DNA of 64,000 nucleotides from Antedon mediterranea (GCF_964355755.1 NC_092676.1:1716288-1780287); one strand, 5' to 3'; counted from the first letter of the stretch, positions 22,151-33,624 are shown. Made by a program: numbers and translations. The notes: generated by a model not told the origin, from the letters alone.

Positions 22151-23581
22151 ATGACTTTGAAATTCATTAACTTGTTGGTGATCTGCTTGTTGATATTCAG
22201 ACATGGAGCTTCAAGACAGTTGGTACAATTTAAACGAGGTTTTTATTACCAATCAAACACAGACCTACAACCTGTGACAATTAAATCATTAAATGAAAAA
22301 CAGGAAATGCTCGATTTACCGGGAAAAGATGTAACTTTGAAATGCCAACTTTTAATTTCTTTTGGTCAAACTAAATGGAATATACACATGTCAAGATGAT
22401 TATAGTTTACAATATTGGGTTCCTTCATCAGATGTTGCACAGAGAAAACGTCCACCACAGTATGTACAATTTTACTGTGACAAATATGAAAGACATTGTT
22501 GAAGGACAGAATGTATACATTTCATGTGACTTGAATAGGAAAAATGACAACTTCCAATATGACACAACAATTGGTTGGATCCAAGGATAACACAACATTA
22601 CACAATTTCATCATCTAGATACTGACAACACTACAACCATTAATCAGACTTTAAAAGGATTTCATTCCAGAGAAGGAATATTTTTCTACTGTTTTTCAAA
22701 TCTAAACCAAAGAACATATGTGAGTATTAAGTGCTACACATTGGTATTGCTGGTTCATCCTCAATTTAGGAGTGGAGCTGTGGCTTGGTGGCTACCAATC
22801 TAAGGGTCCTGGGTTCAAGTCCTGTCATATGTCAGGGTTTTTTTCTCATGAAAATTTACAACTCCACTCCCAAAGACTTTGTTTATGTAGAGCATCTTGT
22901 GTATATGTTTGTCTTATATGTTCTAGTGCAGTATAAGGAGAGCCATCTCGATAGTGCTTTGCACTCATGGCAATCCTCAGGGTGCTGCACCGCTGTATTG
23001 TCATGTATTGTTGTGCCTGAAAATTGAATAAAACATAAAATAAAACATAAAACAATTAAAGGTAGATGTTACCAGGTTGTATGAAACACATGATATTGAT
23101 GTGAACCAGAATTGCTTCAAGTGCTATGCAGAAGGTGGATCTGGTGACAAGGGAATTTACAATTGGAGTTTGATAGGAGAGGGCTTCCAGTATCAGTATT
23201 ATAATGAAACTGATGAAAGATGCTTTGGTAATTTACCAGCTGGTGACTACACTGTTACGTGTCTGGTGAGTACTGATATTCAGAACAGATCTGATGAGAT
23301 AACATTTACAATTGAAGATGCTATGCTAGCAATGACAACATCTCAAGAAATTATTAGTGACGCCATACAAACAGACAGACTGACAACATCTCAAGATATC
23401 AAATGTTCCGTGCCAACAGAAATCATGACAGCTAATAAAATAATCATAATATTAGTAACAAGTAACATCATACTGATAGTTTTCCTTGTGTTTGTTGTGT
23501 GTTATTATGAACAACAAAAGAGGAAACAGCAGAACACACTTGTACCTTTTGTGCACTATCAAAGTAATAATGACACAATTA
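22151..23581 (+). pseudogene. Ig-like receptor copy B', frameshifted and carrying a SINE
   Basis: The ATG at 22151 opens a type-beta start. One extra base near 22365 shifts the frame relative to copy B, a stop falls in CAAGGATAACAC (about 22587), and a SINE fills 22767-23052 between the two Ig-like domains. After it an open frame (23077-23619) gives a complete second Ig-like domain, membrane helix and the start of a class II tail. The tail is cut by the transposon left end. The coding sequence is otherwise family-like, so its death looks recent. Confidence 0.85.
22767..23052 (+). mobile_element. tRNA-derived SINE (family S2) with target duplication
   Basis: Head GGAGCTGTGGCTTGGTGGCT, B box GGGTTCAAGTCC, then a body with AACTCCACTCCCAAAGAC and an AAAACATAAAAT-rich tail. 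CAATT is repeated on both sides (22762-22766 and 23053-23057). Relatives lie at 39401-39490, 43590-43665, 47960-48060 and 50325-50445. Confidence 0.85.
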
Positions 23582-24685
23582 CGCCCGTATTCTCAAACCG
23601 GACTTTAGTCGTAGTTTGAGCTAAAACTTTAAAAATGACGTCATTTTAATTCATAAACCGAACTTCAACTAAATCGCCGACTAATTCAGGCCAACCTCGA
23701 CTAAATCGAGACGGATTTTGATCGATTTTTTTAGTCCTGGAGGGGGCAGGCTAAATGGTCGACTAAATGGTTTTTAAACGATGTTTATGAAAAACGTAAC
23801 AGTCATTGAGTTGTTATATTGGCCAGATATTGAAGAATGAAATATCTATTTTTATATTAGCTTAATTAAATATACATTGGTATAAGTTATAATAATGAAA
23901 ATCATCTTGAACTACGTCACGCCATATAATAGCGACAATGGCAGATGCGGAAATTCACAACGCGATGGAATGTTTACATTTATATATAAGTATATAATCT
24001 TACATGGCTTCCCAATTATATACAAGTTTTCAGTTGGATTTTTTTTTTCCAATTGATAGATAACTTTCTTGGGTTTTTTTGCCTCTTTCATTTTCAACTG
24101 AATCACCTTTTTCATACATTATGATTTACTTTATTATAACTCTAAAAAAAATATATATATAAAATATCAGTAATTATAATGTTTTACTTAAATATAAATA
24201 TGAAAGAAATAAATGTTTATTTCAACCATTGAACACGCTATGAAGTGCGTAGTTCGTCGCGATCATACTTTGTTGGGGGCCTAGAAAATATAAAAGTTAC
24301 CGTACCGCCATGGTTCCTAAATATAGTTGTTTGTTGTTAATCAAAAGTACTTCACTGTTAAATTAATACTGATCTTGTTCTAATAATTAACGATTACAAT
24401 TATTTTTCATGTATATAGTCCTGATGCGTACCCTAAAAAGTGTTGTAAGAAAATGGAAAGTGATATCAATGCGCAAAATTTCGTCTGCTCCTCAAATACT
24501 CTCTTGTCATTGACCAATATTTAGCCTTTGTTACCCAGACGTGTGCAACTCGACTTCATTAAGTCGAACTGCAAACTTCGACTACTTCGTTTTTGAATCG
24601 AATTTGAAGTAATAGCTCGAACTATACGACTTTTTCAAGTCGAACTTCGAACTACGACTAAAGTCCGGTTTAAGAATACGGGCGA
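23581..24685 (+). mobile_element. Non-autonomous DNA transposon T1, both ends present
   Basis: Left end ACGCCCGTATTCTCAAACCG, right end CGGTTTAAGAATACGGGCG, an inverted pair of about 35 bp that includes GACTTTAGTCGTAGTT and its complement. The interior of about 1.1 kb shares 23893-23976 with block 1 and contains no transposase. It interrupts the tail of receptor copy B'. Confidence 0.65.
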
Positions 24686-24868
24686 GAATCTTTACAATGA
24701 GCAATTGTGTTTACTGAAGTATGGGTGAAGATTTTACAAAAATAGCAGGACAAATCAAAACAATATAAAACTGAAGTGTTATCATCTGTTTCCTTTTGCT
24801 ATATTATAACAATAATATTTGCTATACGTCAACATGATATATTTCTTCGTTTTCCTCAAACATACGCC
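24686..24868 (-). repeat. Inverted copy of the receptor 5' flank
   Basis: This is the complement of about 10634-10820: CAATGAGCAATTGTGTTTAC here against GTAAACACAATTGCTCATTG upstream of copy A. It is followed by a transposon T1 end in the opposite orientation (24866-24905). No receptor coding sequence follows. Confidence 0.75.
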
Positions 24869-26336
24869 CGTATTCTTAAACCGGACTTTAGTCGTAGTTC
24901 GAAGTTCGAGCCGGTCAGTCTAATTATCGAAAACAACCGAAAATAAGCAAAAACAACCGAAAACAACCATAAACAACCGAAAACGAACCGAAAACAAAAT
25001 AAAACAATCTAAATACCGAAAACAAATTTGTATAATATTTTTTTAGGGACTATAAAGTATACTTAAAACAAGCTCACGATAAAGGATTCACAATAAAATC
25101 TATTTAGATTACCGTAGTCGAGTAAATAACGTTTTTATCCTTAATCACTTCAGTATCACTTCGAAAACCGGGGACGAAAACGCAAAGTTAGGTAAAATCA
25201 TGCTTTGTTTTTTAAAAGACTAAAAACGAAATGTGTTTATAGATTTTGTAAGTAAATGTATTCTACGGTGTATTTCATTGAATTTGTACGATTTTGAGTT
25301 GTATTTTGTGCACACTACCATTTACTGAATTTTACAATTTATATGCACCACTATCTCTATAAGTATTACAAAATACAGTAAAAATAATATGTTTTTATTA
25401 ATAAATAATAATATAGTCAGATTTATATTATAGCGCATATAAACGATGTCTCTATGTGCTCGATAATAAAGAGAAAGAGATTAAAAATCATGCATTTATA
25501 TAAATTTATCATAGTTTAAGTTTAAACTTGACTGATGTTATAAGTTTGATAAATACACATTTGATTATCTCATAATCAATAGATAATTTTAAAGCCCACC
25601 ATTTTGATTTGGTTGGTTGGTTTTGACACACAAAAGAATTACATAGATGAATACACAGTGTTAAATTGTTTTTATTATTCTGTCTTGATTGATTAAAAGA
25701 AGGAACTAGATGTCACATTGATGATAGCTACCTTACTGAATACAGTATTTCAACTTAATTATAAAACAATAACTTTAAATCTGTAAACAGCATTGCTTAG
25801 AATGACCTGTTCTTATAACAAGAAGCACACTATATCTACTAGTTTATTGATAATGTATAATATATAGTTTAGTTATTAAAGATATAAAACATAATGTAAA
25901 CTAGTATTAAACATTACTGGTATTATACTGGTCCACTATACGCTGTCTGTGCACTGTGTAATAGGATAATATGAAGGAAGTACAGTAGGCCTATTTGGCA
26001 TAGTATAGTGAGGGTGGCAGTGGAGTAGGCAATACGTAATTGTTCTGCTTGCATTTATCTAAAAATACACATTGGTTAAAACTAATTGACAATATTTCAA
26101 AAACTATATTGATACTAGTGTCTTGATCTATACTGTATAGTGAATAACAACCATCTGTTTAAAAATCTGAACAAAAAAAAACACATTAAGTTGTATAAAT
26201 GTTTATCTTACAATAGTATTATATTAAAGTTTTAAAAGCCAATGTCAAATGATAAATCATAAAATAATTTATCCACGCATTCTGTAAATTGGTGAGTTAC
26301 TCGCTGTTCGATGCGTATGAAATTAAAACAGATATA

Positions 26337-26675
26337 CCGTATTGTTTCTAATAAATAAAAAGGGGGGGGGGGCGTTTATTGGAGGTAAATTTCAACACCC
26401 AAAATTACCTGAACAGGCTGCTTTAAAACAGTTAAAAAGTTTGTTATTTGTTGAAAAACAATTTAATGTGCAAGCTATATCTAGGCCATATTCCGTTTGC
26501 TACAGTAGTTATTTGAACAGCAATAAGTTCATCGCTAGTGGGTGAAATAAATATATTTTCTTTTATTACCAATCTAACGCTCCTATATGGACTGGATACA
26601 CATGCAATTCTATTTGAGCACTCATTACAATATGGAAACAATCTCAGAGCGGGCGTTTATTAGGAAACAATACGG
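26337..26675. mobile_element. MITE with CCGTATTGTTTC termini
   Basis: CCGTATTGTTTCTAATAAA at the left is complemented by TTTATTAGGAAACAATACGG at the right. A run of eleven G lies just inside the left end. A short ORF across it is not a gene. Confidence 0.65.
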
Positions 26676-26764
26676 TAGGTATTCATGTGTAGAACATATA
26701 GCATATAGCATAACATAGCATTTGTATAGTGCAGAACAAAAGCTCATGAAGCTTAAATTAAAAC

Positions 26765-26808
26765 ATGGAGGTATAAAATTAGAATAATTAAATTTTATAC
26801 CTCCATGA
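26765..26808. repeat. Perfect hairpin, 17-bp arms
   Basis: CATGGAGGTATAAAATT and its exact complement flank a 10-base AT loop. Confidence 0.8.
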
Positions 26809-27275
26809 TTGAAGGGTTATTTTTTCAATGAACTCCAAGTGCAAACAAGTTTTTAATTCATCTTGTACATGTCATAATATTACTGTATTTCATATATTTC
26901 TTTGCAATTGTAGTAGTGCATTAAAATATTACTGTTGAAAATGAATTAATTTACCTATATCAGTATCTGTCATTGGTTTACCATACTTTCTCTCATGGCA
27001 AAATTTTCCTGTAAAAAAATAAAAAAAAAAAAAAAATTTAATTTAGTACTGGACATTGACACTGGTTACAGCCGACACTTAACACTAAAAAGTAAGAAAA
27101 CAAAAGTTAGTAAATCACAGATAATGATTATCTCGTTAAACTGTATGGGGTTTCAGGAAAATTAACTGTGCACAGAATTATTTTACAATGCTTTTTATAG
27201 TTAGCTTACACAAAATCTAGACTTCCTTTTGGCATAAATTATTATCCAATATTTCCGTATACAACAATATTCAAC

Positions 27276-27291
27276 AATATTCTTCCTTGTT
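27276..27291 (+). promoter_or_regulatory. Conserved upstream motif before copy E
   Basis: AATATTCTTCCTTGT lies about 127 bases before the ATG at 27418 and matches the motifs at 31291 and 34584. Confidence 0.45.
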
Positions 27292-27417
27292 AAACCTATG
27301 CTTCCTTATATTATTAAAACACACTAAATGCAAACAGCACTTCAGTCTTTGAGCAAATTAGCAATTTAGATAATTGGATTTAACCAAACTGCATCAATAC
27401 ACAGAGGTTTTTTAAAG

Positions 27418-28566
27418 ATGACCCTAAAATTCATTTTGGTAGTGAACTGCTTGTTGATATTCAGACATGGAGGAGCTTCAAGAAGTTTAGTAATAATTAG
27501 TGCTAAGTTTCACTACTCATCAACAAGTAAGGTAAACATTACAATCATACCAGTAATAAAACGACAGAATGTTGAGCGATTAGGAAAATATGTAACAGTT
27601 AAATGTCCACTTTTCATTTCGTTTGGTTCTAATCAAGGACTATACGCATGTCACTTTGATGATAATATTCAAAAAACTATTTATACACGGCCGGGTGTGA
27701 AATATACCACATCTCGACCAGATCTTGTAAAACTCTATTGTGACGGATTAAGGGACATCGTTGAAGGAGAGGAAGTACACATTTCATGTGATTTGATCAA
27801 AGAGTCTGACTATGACCAACATGAAGTAACAACTATTTGGGTTCAAGGAAATCACAACATTACACAGACTCATCGTATAGATACTGACATTACAATTAAT
27901 CTGACTTTTAAAGGTTTTTATTCTGGAGACGGGGTGTTTTGGTACTGTATTTCATTTGAGAATAGCATTAATTGCTATGAATTGTTTATGACAGTTTATC
28001 CCCAATTAATGGTAGAGGTCAAAGGTGTATATGAAAATTCTGAAGTTGATGTGAACAATAATTGCTTCAAGTGTTATGCACAAGGTGGACCTGGTAAGAT
28101 AATTTTAAATTGGAGTTTGAATGGAGTGGAATTGCAGTATCGGTTCTATGAAACTGATGAAAGATGCTTTGGAAATTTACCAGCTGGTAACTACACTGTT
28201 AAGTGTCTGGTGAGTACTGATGTTCAGAACAGATCTGATGAGATAACATTCACAATTGAAGATGCCAGGCTAGTAGCAATGACAACATATAAAAAAATCA
28301 TTAATGAAGCCATGTCAGACAGAATGACAACATCTAATAAACTGATTATAACACTGGTAACAAGTACAATGGTGATTGCACTTGTATGTATGGTGTTGTG
28401 TTATTATATTAAGAAGAAATATACCAGCATACCACAACCTGTTGTGTACTATCAAAGAGACAGAGACCCATCTGGAAGTGAGTATTCTGATGAACATACC
28501 AACATGGCTGAAACGATTTATGATGCAATTAATGATACAGTAGAACATATTGAAACTGCAGTTTGA
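27418..28566 (+). CDS. Ig-like transmembrane receptor (copy E, complete)
   Basis: A 382-residue single-exon ORF opening at ttttaaagATG. It has a signal peptide, a type-alpha N-terminal module (HGGASRSLV start, CPLFISFGSNQGLYAC), a first Ig-like domain with GEEVHISC, TTIWVQGNHN and GDGVFWYC, and a second with CFKC, LNWSLNG and NYTVKC. The helix is at about residues 307-331, followed by KKKYTSIPQPVVYYQR. The tail is class I, with GSEYSDEHTN and TIYDAINDT. It thus joins an ectodomain like copies A and A' to a tail like copies 1 and 2. It is a presumed surface receptor with unknown ligand. Confidence 0.85.
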   Translation: MTLKFILVVNCLLIFRHGGASRSLVIISAKFHYSSTSKVNITIIPVIKRQNVERLGKYVTVKCPLFISFGSNQGLYACHFDDNIQKTIYTRPGVKYTTSRPDLVKLYCDGLRDIVEGEEVHISCDLIKESDYDQHEVTTIWVQGNHNITQTHRIDTDITINLTFKGFYSGDGVFWYCISFENSINCYELFMTVYPQLMVEVKGVYENSEVDVNNNCFKCYAQGGPGKIILNWSLNGVELQYRFYETDERCFGNLPAGNYTVKCLVSTDVQNRSDEITFTIEDARLVAMTTYKKIINEAMSDRMTTSNKLIITLVTSTMVIALVCMVLCYYIKKKYTSIPQPVVYYQRDRDPSGSEYSDEHTNMAETIYDAINDTVEHIETAV

Positions 28567-30280
28567 TCTTCAGACTCTCAAACACTTTGTACTAACAATA
28601 ACATCACATAAAAGAATGTTATTATTGTTGTCGTTATTGTCATTATTTGCCGCCATCATTATTACTGCCCCAGCGTGTGTATACTGTACATGTACAATAG
28701 TAGAGTAAGGTTTATGATACAACATGGGACTCTTCAGAAAAAAGATTGAGAATGTCTCAACACTTCAGTTGTTAGCAACTTCTGGAGTGATGATGACGAG
28801 GAGGCAGAGAATTCTTAACCTTTTTAGGAATCTCATGGTGCACTACAAAATTCATTTTACTAAAATTATTGTTTAGTATTTAAATGTAAAAAAAAGCCTG
28901 CAAATTTCTACTGTACTAAAATATTTGAATACGGTACTTGTTATTTTTAAACTATTTGAATCTACAACATTTATCAGATCACCTAAGATGTAAGCCTAAA
29001 ATATTAATATACTTCCTTAATATACTAAAACATAGTATGCGTATATAACAATTTATGCAGGATGTGAAAAGGGTATTAAGACGTAAAACGCAAAAATATT
29101 ATTATACAGTTGTATTAATACACTAAAACATAGTGGTTTTGACAAATTGGAATGCGAAAGCCTATAATATTTGAGCTACTTCCTTATTAGTAATACAGTA
29201 GTAATATAATACAACTAAACAATTTTATTATAATTATTGGCAATTAGTACAGATATTAGAAAACACATAGAAATATGTATGCAAAAGATTTTCCAACATA
29301 AACTGTTGGGTGGGTTTTTACTACAATTTATATTGTCTTACAAACATGTATGTATATATTTTTTTACTAGAATATATAATACATCGTATTTTGTATTTTT
29401 TTAACCCGAATAATACATTGCCATTGAAATGAATTAGGGGACTTGGAGAAAGAGGTAGTTTTCTAGTTTAGATGATTACCATAATAGTGTATGTAATATT
29501 CCACCCATTCAAAAAATTCAGAAACAGTATTGATCATATTAAACTTAATTAGTGTAAATATACTGTACAAAAAAATCAACAATAAATTCAGTATGTATGT
29601 TGTTATTGTTTCATGCGTGTGAACTTTTTACCAAAGTTTTGTTATTATTAGCGAAAACCAAACTAGAAATATATATATATATTCTTCCTTGTTGTCATAG
29701 TACAAACCGAAGCTTTCTGTATAAAAAATAAGCACAATTAAAACAATTTAATTGAAGAAAATAAATGAGTAACTCTTTAATCTTTGGCCAAAAATTATCA
29801 ACATATAGAGACTTTTTTAGGAGGACTTTATAACTCCTTACCATCATACTACAAACATTTATACAAGTATAATGGTGTTAAGACTTACAGGCTCAATATT
29901 TCAAATTGAATTTTAGATAAATAGTTGTGAGATTACTCAGCACCAGTGCGCCCTCATGGACTGGCGTTGTTTGTTCGTTGTGGCTGTGATTTCCATGTTG
30001 TTTGTATTGAGTTAACTCAATATATTGACAGTTATTAAAATACATTATTCGCATTACATCAGTCTATGTGTGATCTGTAGCATATAACCATCAACCTTAT
30101 TGGCGCAGCGAAAACCAAAACACAATTTAACACTGTATTTCATGTTGGCATCATATAAACCTAGACTTTCACACAAATAAAAAGAAATCAAAAACACTAA
30201 TTCTGTCTCTGCTGATGATGATAACATCAAGAATTTAGAAGTTGGCTTTTTACAAACTGGTTATAGAGACGTTTTTAAAG
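28567..30280. other. Gene-free stretch, with a probable dead receptor start
   Basis: AT-rich. The family motif TATATATTCTTCCTTGTTG occurs at 29677-29693. About 130 bases later, ACTTTTTTAGGAGGACTTTAT (29811 onward) resembles a decayed tttttaaagATGacttt start, with no coding sequence after it. A second upstream motif, GCGAAAACCAAA, occurs near 29651 and 30108. Confidence 0.4.
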
Positions 30281-30515
30281 ATGTGGTATTTTTTTATCAT
30301 CATTATTTTAATTGTTTCTGGCACTGGGTAATATTTATACTTGTGTGTGTGGTATGTTGTGACAAATGTAAAAACATAACAACAAAACACAACCTGCTAT
30401 ATACTATCAAAGAAACAGGGACTCAATGGCCAGTGAGAATTCTTTCTACAGACCAACGTCAATGAAGGACTTTACTGTGCAATTAATGAGTCACCAGAAC
30501 ATGTTGGAAATGCCT
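30281..30515 (+). pseudogene. Ig-like receptor relic lacking its ectodomain
   Basis: The family start context gtttttaaagATG is followed almost at once by membrane-helix sequence (VIFILVCVVCC, in a shifted frame), then a decayed class I tail around ACCTGCTATATACTATCAAA and GTGCAATTAATGAGTCACC. Both Ig-like domains are gone. Confidence 0.65.
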
Positions 30516-31290
30516 AAATGATACACTGTGGTTTGGAAACAATTGGTTTATAACAAAGCAAGTAGTGAGAACAAAACAATATAAATTGATATTATATTAT
30601 TGCATTGTAATGATGAAGAAATGAATAAGAACATTGCAATGGTATGTTTAGACCTACTTACTTGCATATCATTTATAGTGAAGCACTTCTTAATTAGCAT
30701 TGTTACAGCAATACAACGCTTTGTGATCAATTTGATGATTGGTTGTTGATTAGACTTAGGTGTTGTGGAGTAAGGTGCAGGATTGGTCCTTTTGGAGTTT
30801 TTACGCTTAGATAACTTAAAGTCAGTTTTGGAGAAGGTGGAAATCTTTCAGCTTTCTCTACTTACCTACTTCAGACGCTGTGTACAATGCAAAACCATAC
30901 ATTTGGAGGCTTGCAAAAAGCACTAGGGTTTTAGTCATCCTGCTCTCATCAGTATTTTTTACTATATTAAAAACTTGAACATTTATACTAAATAGTTAAC
31001 AGGCTATGCATATCTAAACTGCCATATACACAGTGCACTAGCTAAGTCTAAAGTACAGTATTATGAAACATTTTTATAAAACATGTTACTTTACAGTTAA
31101 TGTCCAAATTAATAAAACAATTATTAGTAACTTAGATGAAACAATATAATAATGATGTCACATGTTTAACTAACTGTATTGTGTATTGAAATTTCTTTCT
31201 TTATCTTTCTTTTGTTATCAGTGAAAACCGAAATAAAAACTTTAGAAATTACAAAATTAGTTTTGATTATAAAAACTATTATTATATTAG
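30516..31290. other. Gene-free stretch upstream of copy F
   Basis: AT-rich with no coding region. GTGAAAACCGAAATAAAA at 31221-31238 is the second shared upstream motif of the receptor family. AANNGAAA within it matches an IRF half-site. Confidence 0.4.
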
Positions 31291-31305
31291 TATATTCTTC
31301 CTTGT
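31291..31305 (+). promoter_or_regulatory. Conserved upstream motif before copy F
   Basis: TATATTCTTCCTTGT lies about 100 bases before the ATG at 31405. Confidence 0.45.
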
Positions 31306-31404
31306 AATATAGAAGAAATATTAACACCTCAGCAGTCCTGATGTCAGTCTTTGTCTACAGGACTTGGTTTTCCACAAACTGCATCAACACTAAAGTTTTT
31401 AAAG

Positions 31405-33624
31405 ATGGTTTTGACATTTCTGAATATCACGATTGTATTGGTGACCTATTTGTTGATATTCAAACCTGGATCTTCCAAAAAGTTGGTAAAATTTGACAGA
31501 GTATTTTATTACTCAATATACCTCAAGCACAATGTGAATATTAAACCATCAAGTAGATGGGACACCATTAACTTGTCTGGAAAGTATGTTCAAGTTAAAT
31601 GTCCACTTTACATTTCTTTTGTTGACCAACAAATATACACATGTCATGATGATCATAATTTACAATATTTGCGACCTTCATCAGGTATAAACGAGACCAG
31701 GCATCAACCAAAGCATGTGAAACTTTATTGTGAAGATATGAAAGACATCATTGAAGGAGAGGAAGTACACATTCAATGTGATTTTATCAAAAAAGATGAC
31801 AACATCCAATATGAAGTGACAATTGGTTGGATCCAAGGAAAGCACAACATTACACAGACTCATCATCTAGATACTGACGTTGGAATTTATCAGACATTAA
31901 AAGGATTTCATTATGGAGAAGGCATATTTTTGTTCTGTTTTTCAAATATTAATCATTACACCGGGTGCTACACATTGATATTGATGGTTCACCCTCAATT
32001 AAAGGTAGAGGTTCAAAGGTTGTATGAAACACCTGAAGTTGATGTGAACCAGAATTGCTTCAAATGCTATGCTGAAGGTGGATCTGGTGACAAGATAATT
32101 TATCATTGGAATTTGAGAGGAGAGGAATATCAGTATCAGTATTACAATGAAACTGATGAAAGATGCTTTAGTAATTTATCAGCTGGTAACTACACTGTGA
32201 AGTGTCTGGTGAGTACTGATGTTCAGAACAGATCTGACGAGATAGGATTCATAATCAGAGTTGACATGCTAACAGACATGACCTCCAAAGATGACATGCC
32301 AACAGCCACAAAGGCAACTAAGAAGGCCAACACAATAATCATTATACTGGTAACAAGTACTATACTGATAGTTTTGCTTGTGTTTGTTGTGAGTTGTTAT
32401 AAAAACCAGAAGAAACATCACAACACACCTGTACCTGTTGTGCACTATCAAAGTAATAATGACACAATTAGTGTTGGCGACACAATTAGTGTTGGTGACA
32501 CTTCTGAGGTTTTACAACTGATGACAGAAAATGAGATTTACTGTTCAGTTGATGATAACATAACAGAACAAGCTGAAAATTCACATGAGAGCTGTGACAC
32601 TGTGATTGAAAACAAAAGGTTACAAAATGCAAGAAATGAGAACAGAGAGACAGCAGAACAGACTGACTATGTTAGCTGTGACCCTGTGATTGAAAACAAG
32701 AGGTTACAAAATGCAAGAAATGAGAACAGAGAGACAGCAGAACAGACTGACTATGTTAGCTGTGACACTGTGATTGAAAACAAGAGGTTACAAAATGCAG
32801 GAAATGAGAACAGAGAGACAGCAGAACAGACTGACTATGTTAGCTGTGACACTGTGATTGAAAACAAGAGGTTACAAAATGCAAGAAATGAGAACAGAGA
32901 GACAGCAGAACAGACTGACTATGTTAGCTGTGACACTGTGATTGAAAACAAGAGGTTACAAAATGCAAGAAATGAGAACAGAGAGACACCAGAACAGTCT
33001 GACTATGTTAGCTGTGACACTGTGATTGAAAAGAAGAGGTTACAAAATGCAAGAAAAGAGAACAGAGAGACAGCAGAACAGACTGACTATGTTAGCTGTG
33101 ACACTGTGATGGAAAACAAGAGGTTACAAAATGCAAGAAAAGAGAACAGAGAGACAGCAGAACAGACTGACTATGTTAGCTGTGACACTGTGATTGAAAA
33201 GAAGAGGTTACAAAATGCAAGAAAAGAGAACAGAGAGACAGCAGAACAGACTGACTATGTTAGCTGTGACACTGTGATTGAAAAGAAGAGGTTACAAAAT
33301 GCAAGAAAAGAGAACAGAGAGACAGCAGAACAGACTGACTATGTTAGCTGTGACACTGTGATGGAAAACAAGAGGTTACAAAATGCAAGAAATGAGAACA
33401 GAGAGACAGCAGAACAGACTGACTATGTTAGCTGTGACACTGTGATTGAAAACAAAAGGTTACAAAATGCAAGAAATGAGAACAGAGAGACAGCAGAACA
33501 GACTGACTATGTTAGCTCAGACACTGTGATGGAAAACAAGAGGTTACAAAATGATGATTTGGAAATTATTGCAGAAAATGAGATATACCATTCAATTTAT
33601 GATAATAATATAGAACAGGCATAA
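31405..33624 (+). CDS. Ig-like transmembrane receptor with a long repeated tyrosine tail (copy F)
   Basis: A 739-residue single-exon ORF. The open frame extends 54 bases further upstream without an ATG, and the ATG at 31405 sits in the family context tttttaaagATG before a signal peptide. It has a type-beta N-terminal module, a first Ig-like domain (GEEVHIQC, IGWIQGKHNI, GEGIFLFC), a second (CFKC, YHWNLRG, NYTVKC) and a helix at about 310-333. The tail first follows class II (PVPVVHYQ, NEIYCSVDD). Eleven 28-residue repeats then span about residues 396-703, each ending TDYVS or SDYVS. A partial twelfth repeat and NEIYHSIYDN close the protein. It is about twice the length of its siblings. The tail looks like a multi-site tyrosine-phosphorylation platform, which is inference. 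Confidence 0.85.
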   Translation: MVLTFLNITIVLVTYLLIFKPGSSKKLVKFDRVFYYSIYLKHNVNIKPSSRWDTINLSGKYVQVKCPLYISFVDQQIYTCHDDHNLQYLRPSSGINETRHQPKHVKLYCEDMKDIIEGEEVHIQCDFIKKDDNIQYEVTIGWIQGKHNITQTHHLDTDVGIYQTLKGFHYGEGIFLFCFSNINHYTGCYTLILMVHPQLKVEVQRLYETPEVDVNQNCFKCYAEGGSGDKIIYHWNLRGEEYQYQYYNETDERCFSNLSAGNYTVKCLVSTDVQNRSDEIGFIIRVDMLTDMTSKDDMPTATKATKKANTIIIILVTSTILIVLLVFVVSCYKNQKKHHNTPVPVVHYQSNNDTISVGDTISVGDTSEVLQLMTENEIYCSVDDNITEQAENSHESCDTVIENKRLQNARNENRETAEQTDYVSCDPVIENKRLQNARNENRETAEQTDYVSCDTVIENKRLQNAGNENRETAEQTDYVSCDTVIENKRLQNARNENRETAEQTDYVSCDTVIENKRLQNARNENRETPEQSDYVSCDTVIEKKRLQNARKENRETAEQTDYVSCDTVMENKRLQNARKENRETAEQTDYVSCDTVIEKKRLQNARKENRETAEQTDYVSCDTVIEKKRLQNARKENRETAEQTDYVSCDTVMENKRLQNARNENRETAEQTDYVSCDTVIENKRLQNARNENRETAEQTDYVSSDTVMENKRLQNDDLEIIAENEIYHSIYDNNIEQA
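32590..33553 (+). repeat. In-frame 84-bp tandem repeat, 11 copies plus a partial one
   Basis: Each unit starts AGCTGTGACACTGTGAT, and starts are exactly 84 bases apart from 32590 to 33514. Copies differ by a few bases and nearly all changes keep the tyrosine. The last unit is truncated. Single relics of the unit lie after the stops at 12033 and 21860, and one lies at 35859-35934. Confidence 0.95.

Larger units (their letters stand above)
24906..27417. other. Gene-free stretch upstream of copy E
   Basis: Contains an AAACAACCGA-type simple repeat (about 24930-25010), long AT-rich non-coding sequence, a terminal-inverted-repeat element at 26337-26675, a perfect hairpin at 26765-26808 and an A-run at 27016-27037. 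No coding region is supported. Confidence 0.5.

Noticed and set aside
28315-28548. Antisense ORFs opposite receptor genes (for example 28315-28548, 31681-31866, 35554-35763)
   Set aside because: Shadows of the receptor coding sequence without independent support.
31351-31404. Upstream extension of copy F (LSTGLGFPQTAS...)
   Set aside because: There is no ATG in the extension. The ATG at 31405 has the family context and starts the signal peptide.
32500-33624. Canonical ITIM or ITAM motifs in receptor tails
   Set aside because: YxxV/I motifs exist, but the -2 residue of an ITIM is missing (E or P instead) and ITAM spacing is not met. The repeats read DYVSC, which fits neither.
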